From NCBI GenBank assembly GCA_035765635.1, contig DASTWZ010000007.1, positions 186,001 through 250,000 of the forward strand: a stretch of DNA of 64,000 nt, read 5' to 3'. Below are positions 27,451-41,832 of this stretch, in pieces. The position numbers and the translations under genes were made by a program. Under the pieces are notes generated by a model. The model saw nothing but the letters and a program-made list of their open reading frames with translations. It made no database searches and had not been told where the DNA came from. Within the stretch, counting starts at the first letter, position 1; every line of letters starts with the position of its first letter. This DNA comes from EW11 sp035765635 (lineage in GTDB: Bacteria > Verrucomicrobiota > Verrucomicrobiia > Opitutales > Opitutaceae).

Positions 27451-30033
27451 ATGTATACAGCATCTGAGAAACTCTCTTCGGCCAATATCACGGACATCAT
27501 GCAGACGGCCTACATCGATTATTCGATGTCGGTCATCATCTCGCGTGCCTTGCCCGATGCACGTGACGGCCTAAAGCCGGTGCAGCGCCGCATCCTTTAC
27601 GCGATGTTGCGCGAAGGCCTGCTCCACAATCGCTCGTACGACAAGTGCGCCGGCGTCGTCGGCGAAGTGCTGAAAAACTACCATCCCCACGGCGATGCTT
27701 CGGTCTACGACACGCTGGTTCGCATGGCGCAGACCTGGGTGATGCGTTACCCGCTGATCGATCCGCAGGGTAATTTCGGCTCTGTCGACGGCGATCCTCC
27801 GGCGGCTTATCGTTATACCGAGTGCCGTCTCAGCGCGATCGCAGAGGAACTGCTGCGAGACATCGAGGAAGACACCGTCGACTTCGTTCCGAATTATAAA
27901 GAGTCGACGACGGAGCCGTCTGTATTGCCCGCGGCACTACCGAATTTGTTGATGAATGGCTCGACCGGCATCGCGGTCGGCATGGCGACGAATATTCCGC
28001 CGCATAATCTGAACGAAATCATCGACGCGACATTCGCGATCATCGACCGCCCGAATATTTCGCTCGATGAAGTCGTGAAACTGATCCCCGGTCCCGATTT
28101 TCCGACGGGCGGCACCATCGCGGGACGCGAAGGCATCGACAGCTACCTTCGCACCGGCAAGGGCATCGTGCGCATCCGCGGCAAAGCCCATACCGAGGAA
28201 ATGAAGAACGGGATGGAGCAGATCGTGATTACGGAAATTCCGTATAACGTGAACCGCGCCAATCTCGTCACGCGCATCGCGGAATTGGTCACGGACAAAG
28301 AGATCGATGGCATTCGCGACGTGCGGGACGAGTCCGACGAAAACACGCGCGTCGTGATCGAACTCAAACGCGGCGAACAAGCCCGCGTCGTCATCAACCA
28401 ACTCTTCCAGAAAACCGCGCTCGAGTCGTCTTTCGGCGTGACGCTGCTGGCTCTCGACAAGAAGCGGCCGAAGCAGATGAACATCAAGGAACTGATCGAG
28501 TGCTATATCGATCACCGCCGCGATGTCGTCACCCGCCGCACGCGTTTCCGCCTGCGCGAAGCCGAAGACCGGGCGCACATTCTCGAAGGTTACAAGATCG
28601 CTCTCGATAATCTCGACGACTTCGTCCGCATCATCCGCAGCTCGGCCAGCCGCGAGGAAGCGAAGCAGAAATTGATGGCGAAATATCCGCTGTCGGATCG
28701 GCAGACGGACGCGATTCTCGAGTTGCGTCTCTATCAACTCACCGGACTCGAGCGCGACAAGATCGAGGCCGAGTACCTCGAGCTGCTCAAGAAAATCGAA
28801 GAACTCCGCAGCATCTTGGAAAACGAATCGAAGCTGCTCTTCGTCATCAAAACCGAGCTCGGCGAACTGCGAGACAAGTACTCGCAACCGCGCCGCACGG
28901 AACTGGTCGGGGCCGCCGGCGAATTCCGTATGGAAGACGTCATCCCGAACGAAGGCTGCGTCATCACGGTCTCCCATCTCGGTTTCATCAAGCGCACCCC
29001 TGTTGCCGAATACCGCAGCCAGAAGCGCGGCGGCAAAGGCATCATCGGCACCGAGACCTACGAAGATGATTTCGTGGAGCAGCTCTTCACCGCGAGCACG
29101 CACGATTACATCCTGTTTTTCACCAACGGCGGCCAGTGCCTGGCCAAAAAAGTCTATGACATTCCCGAAGGCGCGCGCACCACGAAGGGCAAGAGCGTAT
29201 CCAGTTTCTTGAGACTTTCCGACGGCGACAAGATTGCCGCGATGATCTGCGTCGAGCAGTTCAGCGAAGACTTCTACATCGTGATGGCGACGAAGGCAGG
29301 CGTGTTGAAGAAAACCCGTCTGTCCGAATACGAAAACGCCACGCGCGAAGGCGGCATTGCGGGTATCAAGCTCGCCGCAGGCGACACGCTCATCGGCTGC
29401 GTGCTCACGAACGGCCAAAACGAACTCATTCTCGTTTCCCACCAAGGCCAGGCCGTGCGGTTCTTCGAAGGCGCGTCCGCGACTGTGCCCGACAGTGAAA
29501 CAACGCCGCCAATGGACGGCACGACGCCTCCGGCCGGCGAAACGAATGCTCCGGTCGAAGCGAGCGAGAAACCCGAGGGGCTTCGCGCGATGGGCCGAAA
29601 CACGGTCGGCGTCACCGGCATGCGTTTCAAAAAATCAGGCGACTACCTGCAAGCGATCGAAGTCTGCGATTCCGATGCGCGGCTGCTCGTCGCTCGTGAA
29701 GACGGCATCGGCAAACGCACGCCGTTCGAAGATTATCGTCTCACCCGCCGCGGCGGCACGGGCGTGATCGCGATCGATCTTCCGGAAGATGGATCCGTCA
29801 AAGTCGCGGGTGCGCTCAGCGTTCACGAGTCCGACGAAGTCATGTTCCTCACGACCAGGGGCCAAAGCATCCGCACACGCGTCAAAGAAATCCGGGAAAC
29901 TGGTCGCGGCGCAAAGGGCGTGAAGCTCGTGAGTCTGGCCGAAGGCGATCGATTGATGAGCGTCGCGCGCATCGTCGAAACCGCCGCCGAACTCGACGCC
30001 CAGTCGGGCAGCACGCCGCCGATCGCAGAGTAA
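27451..30033 (+). CDS. gyrA: DNA gyrase subunit A
   Basis: 860 residues. The breakage-reunion domain has HPHGDASVYD at 78-87 and the catalytic Y122 in YRYTE. The C-terminal beta-pinwheel wraps DNA and has the GyrA box as QKRGGKG, which separates it from ParC. Position 83 is Ala, not Ser. A Pro/Thr/Glu-rich stretch of about 36 residues (675-710) is inserted within the pinwheel, before RAMGRNTVGVTG. The gap to gyrB contains a short hairpin (27381-27396) without a proper T-tract, so the two genes are probably cotranscribed. Repeat copy C follows the stop. Confidence 0.97.
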   Translation: MYTASEKLSSANITDIMQTAYIDYSMSVIISRALPDARDGLKPVQRRILYAMLREGLLHNRSYDKCAGVVGEVLKNYHPHGDASVYDTLVRMAQTWVMRYPLIDPQGNFGSVDGDPPAAYRYTECRLSAIAEELLRDIEEDTVDFVPNYKESTTEPSVLPAALPNLLMNGSTGIAVGMATNIPPHNLNEIIDATFAIIDRPNISLDEVVKLIPGPDFPTGGTIAGREGIDSYLRTGKGIVRIRGKAHTEEMKNGMEQIVITEIPYNVNRANLVTRIAELVTDKEIDGIRDVRDESDENTRVVIELKRGEQARVVINQLFQKTALESSFGVTLLALDKKRPKQMNIKELIECYIDHRRDVVTRRTRFRLREAEDRAHILEGYKIALDNLDDFVRIIRSSASREEAKQKLMAKYPLSDRQTDAILELRLYQLTGLERDKIEAEYLELLKKIEELRSILENESKLLFVIKTELGELRDKYSQPRRTELVGAAGEFRMEDVIPNEGCVITVSHLGFIKRTPVAEYRSQKRGGKGIIGTETYEDDFVEQLFTASTHDYILFFTNGGQCLAKKVYDIPEGARTTKGKSVSSFLRLSDGDKIAAMICVEQFSEDFYIVMATKAGVLKKTRLSEYENATREGGIAGIKLAAGDTLIGCVLTNGQNELILVSHQGQAVRFFEGASATVPDSETTPPMDGTTPPAGETNAPVEASEKPEGLRAMGRNTVGVTGMRFKKSGDYLQAIEVCDSDARLLVAREDGIGKRTPFEDYRLTRRGGTGVIAIDLPEDGSVKVAGALSVHESDEVMFLTTRGQSIRTRVKEIRETGRGAKGVKLVSLAEGDRLMSVARIVETAAELDAQSGSTPPIAE

Positions 30034-30051
30034 TAACTGCCTGCTTTTTTT

Positions 30052-30119
30052 CCCACGGAATACACGGAAACCACGGAGGCGAACTCTTCGATCTCCGTGT
30101 CGGCCGTGTGATCCGTGGG
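30052..30119. repeat. Nested repeat family, inner-arm type palindrome, copy C
   Basis: An imperfect palindrome starting CCCACGGAATACACGGAA and ending with its inverted counterpart (CCGTGTGATCCGTGGG). It begins 18 nt after the gyrA stop. The CACGAA-type outer arms are missing, though the right arm (GTGTGATCCGTGGG) mixes features of both arm types. Confidence 0.85.
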
Positions 30120-30253
30120 AATTTTTTTGGTCGTTTCGGGGATTTCGCTGAAGCCGCGGAGCGGCCTTCGCGGTTTCACCCAGGCTTTACCAAGCGGGGC
30201 TTGCCAAACGCTCGGACGTGCGTGTTTTTTCCATGCCCCCGGGCGTCCTCCGC

Positions 30254-30742
30254 ATGGCAACCCTGTCAAAACTTCTCCTGCCGGACCTCGTTACGCTCGA
30301 CGTGAAAGGCACGCGGCGCAGCGACGCGATCAACGAAATCGCGCGGCGTTTGGAGAAGCATCCTGAACTCGCGAATTTCGAGGCGTTCTACAACGAATTG
30401 CTCGCTCGCGAGCGCATCGACACGACTTGCTTGGGTAACGAAATCGCCCTCCCTCACGCTCGTACCGACAGCGTGAGAAACATCGTCCTCGCGATCGGCC
30501 GCAGCACGAAAGGCATCCGCTTTGACGACGACCAGACGGTGCGGCTCGTGTTTGTGCTCGGCACGCCGAAATCGAATCCGACCGGCTATCTCCAAGTCGT
30601 GAGCGCGCTCTGCAAGATTTTGAAAGAGTCAGACACGCGCGCCGCGTTGATGAAGGCCGACACGCCCGAGGCCTTCATCGAAATTCTGACCACCGCCGAG
30701 GCAAAACTCGGCGGAAAACCAGCGGCCGTTGCCGCAAAGTAA
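30254..30742 (+). CDS. PTS EIIA domain protein (PtsN/fructose type)
   Basis: 162 residues of a single EIIA domain of the fructose/mannitol/nitrogen type. The phosphorylatable histidine is H68 in ALPHART, and the VRLVFVLGTP strand and LCKILKESDTRAAL helix follow. It accepts phosphate from HPr or NPr. No EI, HPr, EIIB or EIIC gene is nearby, which suits a regulatory PtsN role rather than sugar uptake. The ATG at 30254 (MATLSKLLLPD) matches the family start better than the upstream one at 30218. Confidence 0.88.
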   Translation: MATLSKLLLPDLVTLDVKGTRRSDAINEIARRLEKHPELANFEAFYNELLARERIDTTCLGNEIALPHARTDSVRNIVLAIGRSTKGIRFDDDQTVRLVFVLGTPKSNPTGYLQVVSALCKILKESDTRAALMKADTPEAFIEILTTAEAKLGGKPAAVAAK

Positions 30743-30775
30743 GAGCGCGTGCCTGGCGCTCAGCGGCTTTTTTTT
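30743..30775 (+). terminator. Possible terminator after the EIIA gene
   Basis: GAGCGC (30743-30748) pairs with GCGCTC (30756-30761) around a 7-nt loop, and eight T residues start at 30768. The 6-nt gap between stem and T-tract weakens the call. Confidence 0.4.
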
Positions 30776-30788
30776 GGCCGCAAAGCGC

Positions 30789-32366
30789 TCACTTCTCCGC
30801 GGGCATGCGGACGGCGCGCGGCGCTTCTGGACTGTAGCGCGCCCAGAGGGCGAGATAGACGCCGTTCGTCCAACCGAAGCCGTCCTGAGCCGGATATTCT
30901 CCTCCGCCCGCGGTGAGGTTTTTGTCCACGACGTCATATTTTTCCATCATCTTGCCGGTGCGTTCGTATACGTCGCGGTTGAGTTTCAGCCAGCGCCGCG
31001 CGATCTCGGCGGCGAGGTCGTGGTATCCATAGTGCTCCAGTCCTTGAATCGTCATCCATTGCAGCGGCGCCCAGCCGTTCGGCCAATCCCACTGCTGGCC
31101 CGTGTTGACGAGCGAGGTGACCACTCCGCCGTTTTGGAGAAACTTCTCGCGGATTGTTTTGGCGACGGAAGCGGCCTGCTCGTCAGTCGCGAGTTCGAAA
31201 AACAGCGGCGCGATTCCGGCGAGAGTCAGCGATGACGTGGGCCGCTTGGTTTTCAGATCGTAATCCGTGAAGTATCCATTTTCTGGAGACCAACATTTCG
31301 CGAGCAGCGCGGCCTTTCGTTTCCCCGCCAGCTCCGCGAAATGCTTCGCACCGGCCTCGTCGCCCGCGAGTTTGCACGCCTTCGCGAGCGTCGCTTCCTG
31401 GTGTTGCAACAAGCAGTTCAGGTCGACGGGCACACGGTTGATCGTGTCGATCGTCTCGAGTGTTTTTCCATCGGTGAACCAGCGCGAGCTGAAATCCCAA
31501 CCGCTCTCAGCCGCGGAGCGCAGATTCCGGTAGAGCACGTTTTTCGGCTGAGTGGATTTTGCCGCGACGGCTTCCTCTTTCGCGAACGCCTCGGGCCGAG
31601 GCGTATCTCGCAAATCGTAGTAGCGACTGAGTGCCTGGCCGTCTTCGAATTCGACCACGTGATGGGTCGGAAAACTCTTGTCGCTCCAATACGCGTGCTC
31701 CGCCTTCAGCGTCGGCAGATAGTCGACGTAGACATGGTCGCCCTGCTGCTGAGCGAGCACATCGAGCATGAGCGAGAAAAACGGGGGCTGGGAGCGCGTG
31801 AGAAAATACGTGCGGTTTCCATTGGGGATCACTCCGTATTCATTCTGCAAATACGCGAAGTTGCCCACCATCGAGGCAATCAGGTCCTCGCGGCCCGACT
31901 GGCGCAGGCCGAGCATGGTGAAATACGAATCCCAATAATAAATTTCCCGAAAGCGCCCGCCGGGCACGATGTAAGGCTTCGGCAGAGGCAGGAGAGACGA
32001 ACCGGGAACGGGAGTGTCCTGCTCGCGCCGTAGTTTGCCCCAGAGGGTGTTGATATGCTCGGTGAGATTTTGGCCGGGCGGAATGGCGACGGCATGTGGC
32101 TCGGGAATCAGAAATTTTTCCGCCACGAAGGCCTTCAGGTCGAAATGAGGTTCGCCCCGCCGCGCATGATAGGCTTCCAGAATTTTGGCGGCCGGCTCGC
32201 GCGGCACGCAGTCGACAAACGTTTTCTGGTCTTCGAACACCCCGCTCCGCTGCACATCCTCGAATAGATCGCCAAAGATCTGGTCCGGGCTGGGCGGACG
32301 GGAGGCCGCAGAAGCCAATACGGCAAAAATGAGCAGGAAAACTGTCGTGAAGATGCGGCGTTGCAT
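30789..32366 (-). CDS. treA: Periplasmic alpha,alpha-trehalase (GH37)
   Basis: 525 residues with a signal peptide (MQRRIFTTVFLLIFAVLASA). Both GH37 signatures are present: PGGRFREIYYWDSYF in the first third and QWDWPNGWAPLQW towards the end. The glycine-rich GGGGEYPAQDGFGWTNG near the C-terminus is also typical. It hydrolyses trehalose to two glucose outside the cytoplasm. Length matches E. coli TreA. It is divergent from the first hybrid kinase gene across a 98-nt gap, with no regulator of its own visible. Confidence 0.95.
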   Translation of the reverse strand: MQRRIFTTVFLLIFAVLASAASRPPSPDQIFGDLFEDVQRSGVFEDQKTFVDCVPREPAAKILEAYHARRGEPHFDLKAFVAEKFLIPEPHAVAIPPGQNLTEHINTLWGKLRREQDTPVPGSSLLPLPKPYIVPGGRFREIYYWDSYFTMLGLRQSGREDLIASMVGNFAYLQNEYGVIPNGNRTYFLTRSQPPFFSLMLDVLAQQQGDHVYVDYLPTLKAEHAYWSDKSFPTHHVVEFEDGQALSRYYDLRDTPRPEAFAKEEAVAAKSTQPKNVLYRNLRSAAESGWDFSSRWFTDGKTLETIDTINRVPVDLNCLLQHQEATLAKACKLAGDEAGAKHFAELAGKRKAALLAKCWSPENGYFTDYDLKTKRPTSSLTLAGIAPLFFELATDEQAASVAKTIREKFLQNGGVVTSLVNTGQQWDWPNGWAPLQWMTIQGLEHYGYHDLAAEIARRWLKLNRDVYERTGKMMEKYDVVDKNLTAGGGEYPAQDGFGWTNGVYLALWARYSPEAPRAVRMPAEK

Positions 32367-32464
32367 GTTCTTACGGAAACGCGCCGGCAGCGGCAGTTCC
32401 GTCTCAAGACCAGCTCGCAGCGTGCCGATATTCAGGACTCCGCCGGCCGTATTATCGATCGCTC

Positions 32465-34855
32465 ATGAAATTATCTTCCACGCTCTCCTGGTTCGGTCGA
32501 AAGCCCGACCAGCCCGTGAAGAAGCAGGTAGACGCGCGTGTGGCACAACTGCACACCAACATGATGGCGGGCATTAATGAAAAGACGGACCAAATGTTCG
32601 CCGTCCTGCTCGTGCTCGAGTGGATCGCGTGCGTTTGCCTGGCGATCTGGTTCACTCCGGGAATCTGCACGGCAGTCCCCGGCATTTTGCCCTACCGCGT
32701 CGAGACGGCGCTTTTGGTCGGGGCTCTGATGACGCTTCCCGCGCTTGGACTGATCTGGTTGCGGCCGGGCAAGGCACTAACCCGCCACGTCATCGCGATA
32801 TCGCAGATGATCGCGTCCGCGCTGTTGATCCACGTCACAGGCGGGCGTCGCGAAACCCACTTCCACGTTTTTGGTTCACTGGCATTCCTCGCCTTTTATC
32901 GCGATTGGCCCGTTCTGATCACGGCCAGCGTGTTGGTTGGTTTGGAGCACTTGGTGCGCGGAATATATTATCCTGTTTCCGTTTTCGGAACGGTCATCGT
33001 GAATAATTGGCGGTGGGTGGAACACGCCGGCTGGGTGATCTTCGAAGACATTTTTCTGATCTATTCCTGCGTTCGCTCGCAGAATTTCATCTTGGAAAAC
33101 GCCAGCCAGCGCGTGCAGCTCGAGCGCACGCAGGAGAGCATCGAGCGCACCGTCGAAGAGCGCACGCGCGAGCTCGCCGAGACCAACATCCGACTTCGCG
33201 CCAACATCGAGGAGCGCGTTCGCGCGGAAAAAGATTTGTTTTCGGCCAAGGAGGCGGCCGACGCGGCGAATCGCGCGAAATCCGAATTCCTGGCGAACAT
33301 GAGCCATGAGATTCGCACGCCGATGAACGGCGTGATGGGAATGACGATCCTGCTGCAGGAGACTCAGCTCAGCGAACAACAACGCGATTTCACCGAGACG
33401 ATCCGGCAAAGCTGCGACTCGCTGCTCGTCGTGATCAACGACATCCTCGATTTCTCCAAGGTCGAATCGAACAATGTGGAGATCGCGGAAATCGATTTCG
33501 ATCTGCGTAGTTGCATTGAGGATACACTCGATCTTCTCGCGCCGCGAAGTTCCGCGAAACGACTCGATCTCGCCTACTTGATGGATGAAGCCGTGCCCAC
33601 GCAGGTCGCAGGCGATCCGGCGCGTCTGCGCCAGATATTGGTCAACCTTCTCGGCAACGGACTGAAGTTTACGGAAAACGGTCATGTTTTCCTCTCCGTG
33701 AGCAGCCGGCCTCTCGGCCAGGCCGAGCCGCGGGCAAGTGCTCCGCAGGAAATCTGGCATGAAGTGCTTTTCCGGATACAAGACACCGGCGTGGGCATCG
33801 CGCCCTCTGATTTCGACCGGCTCTTCAAACCGTTCAGCCAGGCTGATGGATCGATGAGCCGGCGCTACGGCGGCACAGGTTTGGGCCTCGCGATTTCCAA
33901 GCGGCTCGCCGAGGTCATGGGCGGAGGCATCTGGTTCGAGAGCGAACTGGGCAAAGGATCGACGTTCAGTTTCAGCGTCCGACTGCGTTCCGCCGATAGC
34001 GCGGCCATCAATCCCGAGCCGCAAACGCTGCACGGGAAAAGTCTGCTCCTCGTCGAAAGCGACCCGATGACGGAGCGCGTCATCCTCGAGCACGCCAAGC
34101 GCTGGGGCATCAAGACGCATCGCGCCAACTCTCTGATCGCCGCCGAAACAGCGTTGCGCGAAAACTTGAGGCCGGACGCGGTTTTGATTTCCACCCAGTG
34201 CACCAAGGTTCCTGAGGTCACGGAGGAAATCGATCCGCTGCAGGCGCTCTCCGAATTTCCGGATGTACCCAGAATCTGGATGCGCGACGCAAGTGATATT
34301 GCCAGCTCCGAGAACACCGAGAACAACACGCCGGTCCACATCCGAAAGCCGATTCGGCCTCAGGTGCTGTGGCGCACCCTCGTTTCGTCGCTCGGCGCGA
34401 AAACCGCTTCGCCCATGGCGAAGGCCGCGCCAAAGAAGACCGCGAAACTGGCCCACGAATTTCCGCTCAAGCTCCTGCTGGTCGAGGACAACGCCGTCAA
34501 TCAGAAGGTGACCAGCCGCTTCCTTGAAGCGCTGGGTTATAGCTGCGACGTGACGGAAAACGGCCAGCTCGCCTACGACGCGAACCTGCGGGAAAATTAC
34601 GACGTGGTCCTGATGGACCTGCAGATGCCGGTCCTCGATGGATACCAGGCCACGCGCCTCATCCGTGAAAATCCCGCCGCGACGCACCAGCCACAGATCA
34701 TCGCGCTTACGGCGCACGCGAGCACGCAGGACCGATTGCTTTGTCTCAGCAGCGGGATGGACGACTACATGACGAAGCCTCTGTCTTTGCCGATGCTGAC
34801 GCAGAAGTTGCGCGAGTCGGCGTTTCGCCTGGGGAAGTTGCCGGCGCTGTCGTAG
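32465..34855 (+). CDS. Hybrid sensor histidine kinase with two receiver domains
   Basis: 796 residues. The N-terminus has several membrane helices (about 40-200) with a His-rich motif, ETHFHVFGSLAFLAFYRDW. A coiled coil (190-265) leads to HisKA, with H281 in MSHEIRTPMNG, then HATPase_c (NLLGNGLKF, DTGVGI, GGTGLGLAIS). The first receiver-like domain (about 520-640) lacks the phosphoacceptor Asp: the strand reads AVLISTQC. The second receiver (about 665-785) is complete, with the acceptor near D718 in LMDLQMP. No output regulator lies beside it, so its target is unknown. Confidence 0.92.
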   Translation: MKLSSTLSWFGRKPDQPVKKQVDARVAQLHTNMMAGINEKTDQMFAVLLVLEWIACVCLAIWFTPGICTAVPGILPYRVETALLVGALMTLPALGLIWLRPGKALTRHVIAISQMIASALLIHVTGGRRETHFHVFGSLAFLAFYRDWPVLITASVLVGLEHLVRGIYYPVSVFGTVIVNNWRWVEHAGWVIFEDIFLIYSCVRSQNFILENASQRVQLERTQESIERTVEERTRELAETNIRLRANIEERVRAEKDLFSAKEAADAANRAKSEFLANMSHEIRTPMNGVMGMTILLQETQLSEQQRDFTETIRQSCDSLLVVINDILDFSKVESNNVEIAEIDFDLRSCIEDTLDLLAPRSSAKRLDLAYLMDEAVPTQVAGDPARLRQILVNLLGNGLKFTENGHVFLSVSSRPLGQAEPRASAPQEIWHEVLFRIQDTGVGIAPSDFDRLFKPFSQADGSMSRRYGGTGLGLAISKRLAEVMGGGIWFESELGKGSTFSFSVRLRSADSAAINPEPQTLHGKSLLLVESDPMTERVILEHAKRWGIKTHRANSLIAAETALRENLRPDAVLISTQCTKVPEVTEEIDPLQALSEFPDVPRIWMRDASDIASSENTENNTPVHIRKPIRPQVLWRTLVSSLGAKTASPMAKAAPKKTAKLAHEFPLKLLLVEDNAVNQKVTSRFLEALGYSCDVTENGQLAYDANLRENYDVVLMDLQMPVLDGYQATRLIRENPAATHQPQIIALTAHASTQDRLLCLSSGMDDYMTKPLSLPMLTQKLRESAFRLGKLPALS

Positions 34856-34970
34856 TTGCGGCACGGATACACGAATACACGCCGCGCGAAACAGCGAGCA
34901 GCCCGAGAGATTGCCCTGAAGCAAAACTCCGCGCTTGTTCGCGTTCGTGTGGAGGGTTGAGTTTGCACTC

Positions 34971-37232
34971 ATGCGTCTTCCAGCGGCCGTAAGATTTCTC
35001 GCCCTTCCCATCATGACCTTGGTCGTTCCGGCATTTGCCTCCGCAGCGGAAGTGAAGCTGCTGCAGCCTGCCCGAGCTTGGGAGATGGCGGAATTCCGCC
35101 TCGAGAACGCGCCTACGGCCGCAAACAATTTCGATCCCGAACAAGTTCGGATCGACGCGACGTTCACGACGGCCTCTGGCGCCACCACCAGCAAGGTCCC
35201 CGCGTTTTGGTACGAAGACTTTTCACGCGCGCTCGTGAACGGAGCCGAAGTCCTGACGCCGCAGGGCAAGGGCGAGTGGCGGCTGCGCTTCACGCCGAGC
35301 GCACCGGGCAACTTCGCCGTGCGCGTCACCGCGCAGCTCGGAAACGATGCACCCGTCACGATCGCCACGTTTTCCTTTCATGCGGACGACGCCGCCGAGG
35401 CGAAACGCGGCGGTTGGGTCCGGCTTTCCGCGGACAAGAGCGGTTTCGAAACCTCTGAGGGAAACCGACTGCCTCTGAGCGGAGAAAACGTTTGCTGGAG
35501 CGCCGGCCAGGGCACCTACGACTTTGAACGCTGGTTCGATCACATGCAGCAATCAGGGCAAAACTACGCGCGCATCTGGCTCTGCCCGTGGTCCCTCGCG
35601 ATCGAGCACACGCCCGATGCGCTGACGAAATATCATCAGGACGCGGCGTGGCAGCTCGACACCATCATGCACGCCGCTGAGGCCCGCGGCATCTACATCC
35701 AGCTCTGTTTCGATCATCACGGCATGTACTCGGTGAGCAGCGAGCATTGGGGCGGAAACAACAATTTCTGGACGCGAAATCCCTACAGCAAAATCGCCGG
35801 AGGCCCGTGCGATGGCCCGAACGATTTCTTCACCAACGCGAAAGCCCGGGAGATTTATCAAAAGCGGCTGCGCTATCTGATCGCGCGCTACGCCTATTCG
35901 TCGCACCTGCTGGCCTGGGAATTTTTCAACGAGATCGACAACATCTATCAACCCGAGCAGTCGCTGGTGCCGAAGGACGTGATGGAGTGGCATCGTGTCA
36001 TGGAAAAATGGATACGCGAGAACGATCCCTTTCACCATCTGGTCACGAGCAGTCTGACCGGCGGCAGCGATCGCGCGGAGTTTTGGACTCTGCCGGAGAT
36101 GGATTTCGCAGCGTATCATTCGTACGACGATTCCGCGCCGGCGCGAATGCTCGCCCATCTCTCGCAGGATTTCGTGACGCGCTACAAAAAGCCGGTAATG
36201 ATCGGCGAATTCGGCACGAGCGCGCAGTCCTGGCACATCGCGGGCGATCCGCACCTGCGCGGTTTCCGCCAGGCCCTCTGGGGGTCCACCCTCGGCGGAT
36301 CGACCGGCACGGCGATGCCTTGGTGGTGGGAAGACATGGAGAAGGACAACGTCTATCCGCTGTATACGGTGTTGTATCAGGTGTTGCGCGGAGCCGGGTG
36401 GAGCGAAGCCGGTTGGACGCCGATCGCGATCGCAGCCGAAGACTTTGCGCCCAGTGAGGTTGGCGCGCCGCTGCCGAACCAGGGTCCATTCACAGCGCAA
36501 ATCGCGCTCGCCGACTTCCGCAGAATTCCACTCTCGGGCAAATTGGCCCTGGCGAATCCGCTCGCGGCGGAGCGCGCCACGGAGCAGCTCAGCCGTTTTC
36601 TCATCGGCAAAAGCGATCCAGCATTACACCGGCCCATCCAAATCGCGGCGAACGTCGGTGCAGACGCGAAATTTTCCTTCAACATCAACTCGGTCGCGGG
36701 CCCTGCGCGAATCGTGATCGACGTCGACGGACAGGAAAAGTTGAACCTGCCGATCGCGGATCGCGACGGGAAGAAGACGGTCAATCACGAGATCGACCAG
36801 CTCGTCTCCTTCGATGTGGCTCCGGGCAGGCATGTGATCACGATCTCCAATGAAGGAGTGGATTGGGCCCACCTCGAAAACATGACGTTGAGCGCAGTGC
36901 TTCCGAGCGAGTTCGCGGGTGGCTGGACGTTTCACGCGGAGTCGGTGGCGCTGCGCAATGACACGCTGAAGCGCGGCGTCGTGTATTTGAATTCTCCCTA
37001 CGTCGCCTGGCCGGCGGGCGCGTTGCGCTACAATCCGCCGACGCTGGAAGGCCAGCAGGTGAAATTGCCCTCCTGGCCAGCGGGGACGTTCGACGTGCAA
37101 TGGATCAACCCGGTCAACGGAAACACGGTGGCCACGGCGCAGGCGACGACGGTCGATTCCATTTTGACCCTGGCTGTCCCGCCGATGAACGACGACGTTG
37201 TCGCCGTCGTGCGGCTCAGCGCGAGCCGTTAG
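34971..37232 (+). CDS. Secreted GH5-like glycoside hydrolase with DUF5060 domain
   Basis: 753 residues starting with a signal peptide (AAVRFLALPIMTLVVPAFASAAE). An N-terminal beta-sandwich (about 25-130) matches DUF5060. A (beta/alpha)8 barrel follows, with the acid/base glutamate in WEFFNEI (E321) and the nucleophile in MIGEFG (E413), the clan GH-A arrangement. Beta-rich C-terminal domains end the protein. Related proteins act on beta-linked polysaccharides, but specificity cannot be read. The ATG at 34971, with GGAGGG upstream, is preferred over 34935 because the signal peptide starts there. Confidence 0.85.
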   Translation: MRLPAAVRFLALPIMTLVVPAFASAAEVKLLQPARAWEMAEFRLENAPTAANNFDPEQVRIDATFTTASGATTSKVPAFWYEDFSRALVNGAEVLTPQGKGEWRLRFTPSAPGNFAVRVTAQLGNDAPVTIATFSFHADDAAEAKRGGWVRLSADKSGFETSEGNRLPLSGENVCWSAGQGTYDFERWFDHMQQSGQNYARIWLCPWSLAIEHTPDALTKYHQDAAWQLDTIMHAAEARGIYIQLCFDHHGMYSVSSEHWGGNNNFWTRNPYSKIAGGPCDGPNDFFTNAKAREIYQKRLRYLIARYAYSSHLLAWEFFNEIDNIYQPEQSLVPKDVMEWHRVMEKWIRENDPFHHLVTSSLTGGSDRAEFWTLPEMDFAAYHSYDDSAPARMLAHLSQDFVTRYKKPVMIGEFGTSAQSWHIAGDPHLRGFRQALWGSTLGGSTGTAMPWWWEDMEKDNVYPLYTVLYQVLRGAGWSEAGWTPIAIAAEDFAPSEVGAPLPNQGPFTAQIALADFRRIPLSGKLALANPLAAERATEQLSRFLIGKSDPALHRPIQIAANVGADAKFSFNINSVAGPARIVIDVDGQEKLNLPIADRDGKKTVNHEIDQLVSFDVAPGRHVITISNEGVDWAHLENMTLSAVLPSEFAGGWTFHAESVALRNDTLKRGVVYLNSPYVAWPAGALRYNPPTLEGQQVKLPSWPAGTFDVQWINPVNGNTVATAQATTVDSILTLAVPPMNDDVVAVVRLSASR

Positions 37233-37247
37233 GGTCCAGCGGGGAGA

Positions 37248-41705
<4,458 letters not shown>

Positions 41706-41832
41706 CGAAGATAACTGCCTCAATTTAGCTACTTATCCTATCGCCTCCGTGCGGCGGTTTTTAAGCGCATAAATACGGCTGATCGCAGTTAATTAAACCG
41801 CCAGAGGCGTCGGCCATGGCCGTTCCTGCGTC

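Noticed and set aside
27937..29445. Minus-strand frame of 502 codons
   Set aside because: Antisense to gyrA; His/Asp/Val-rich shadow sequence.
32876..35368. Long minus-strand open frame of 830 codons
   Set aside because: It lies antisense to the hybrid kinase and glycosidase genes; the translation is Arg/Ala-rich without domains. Long antisense frames are expected in GC-rich coding DNA.
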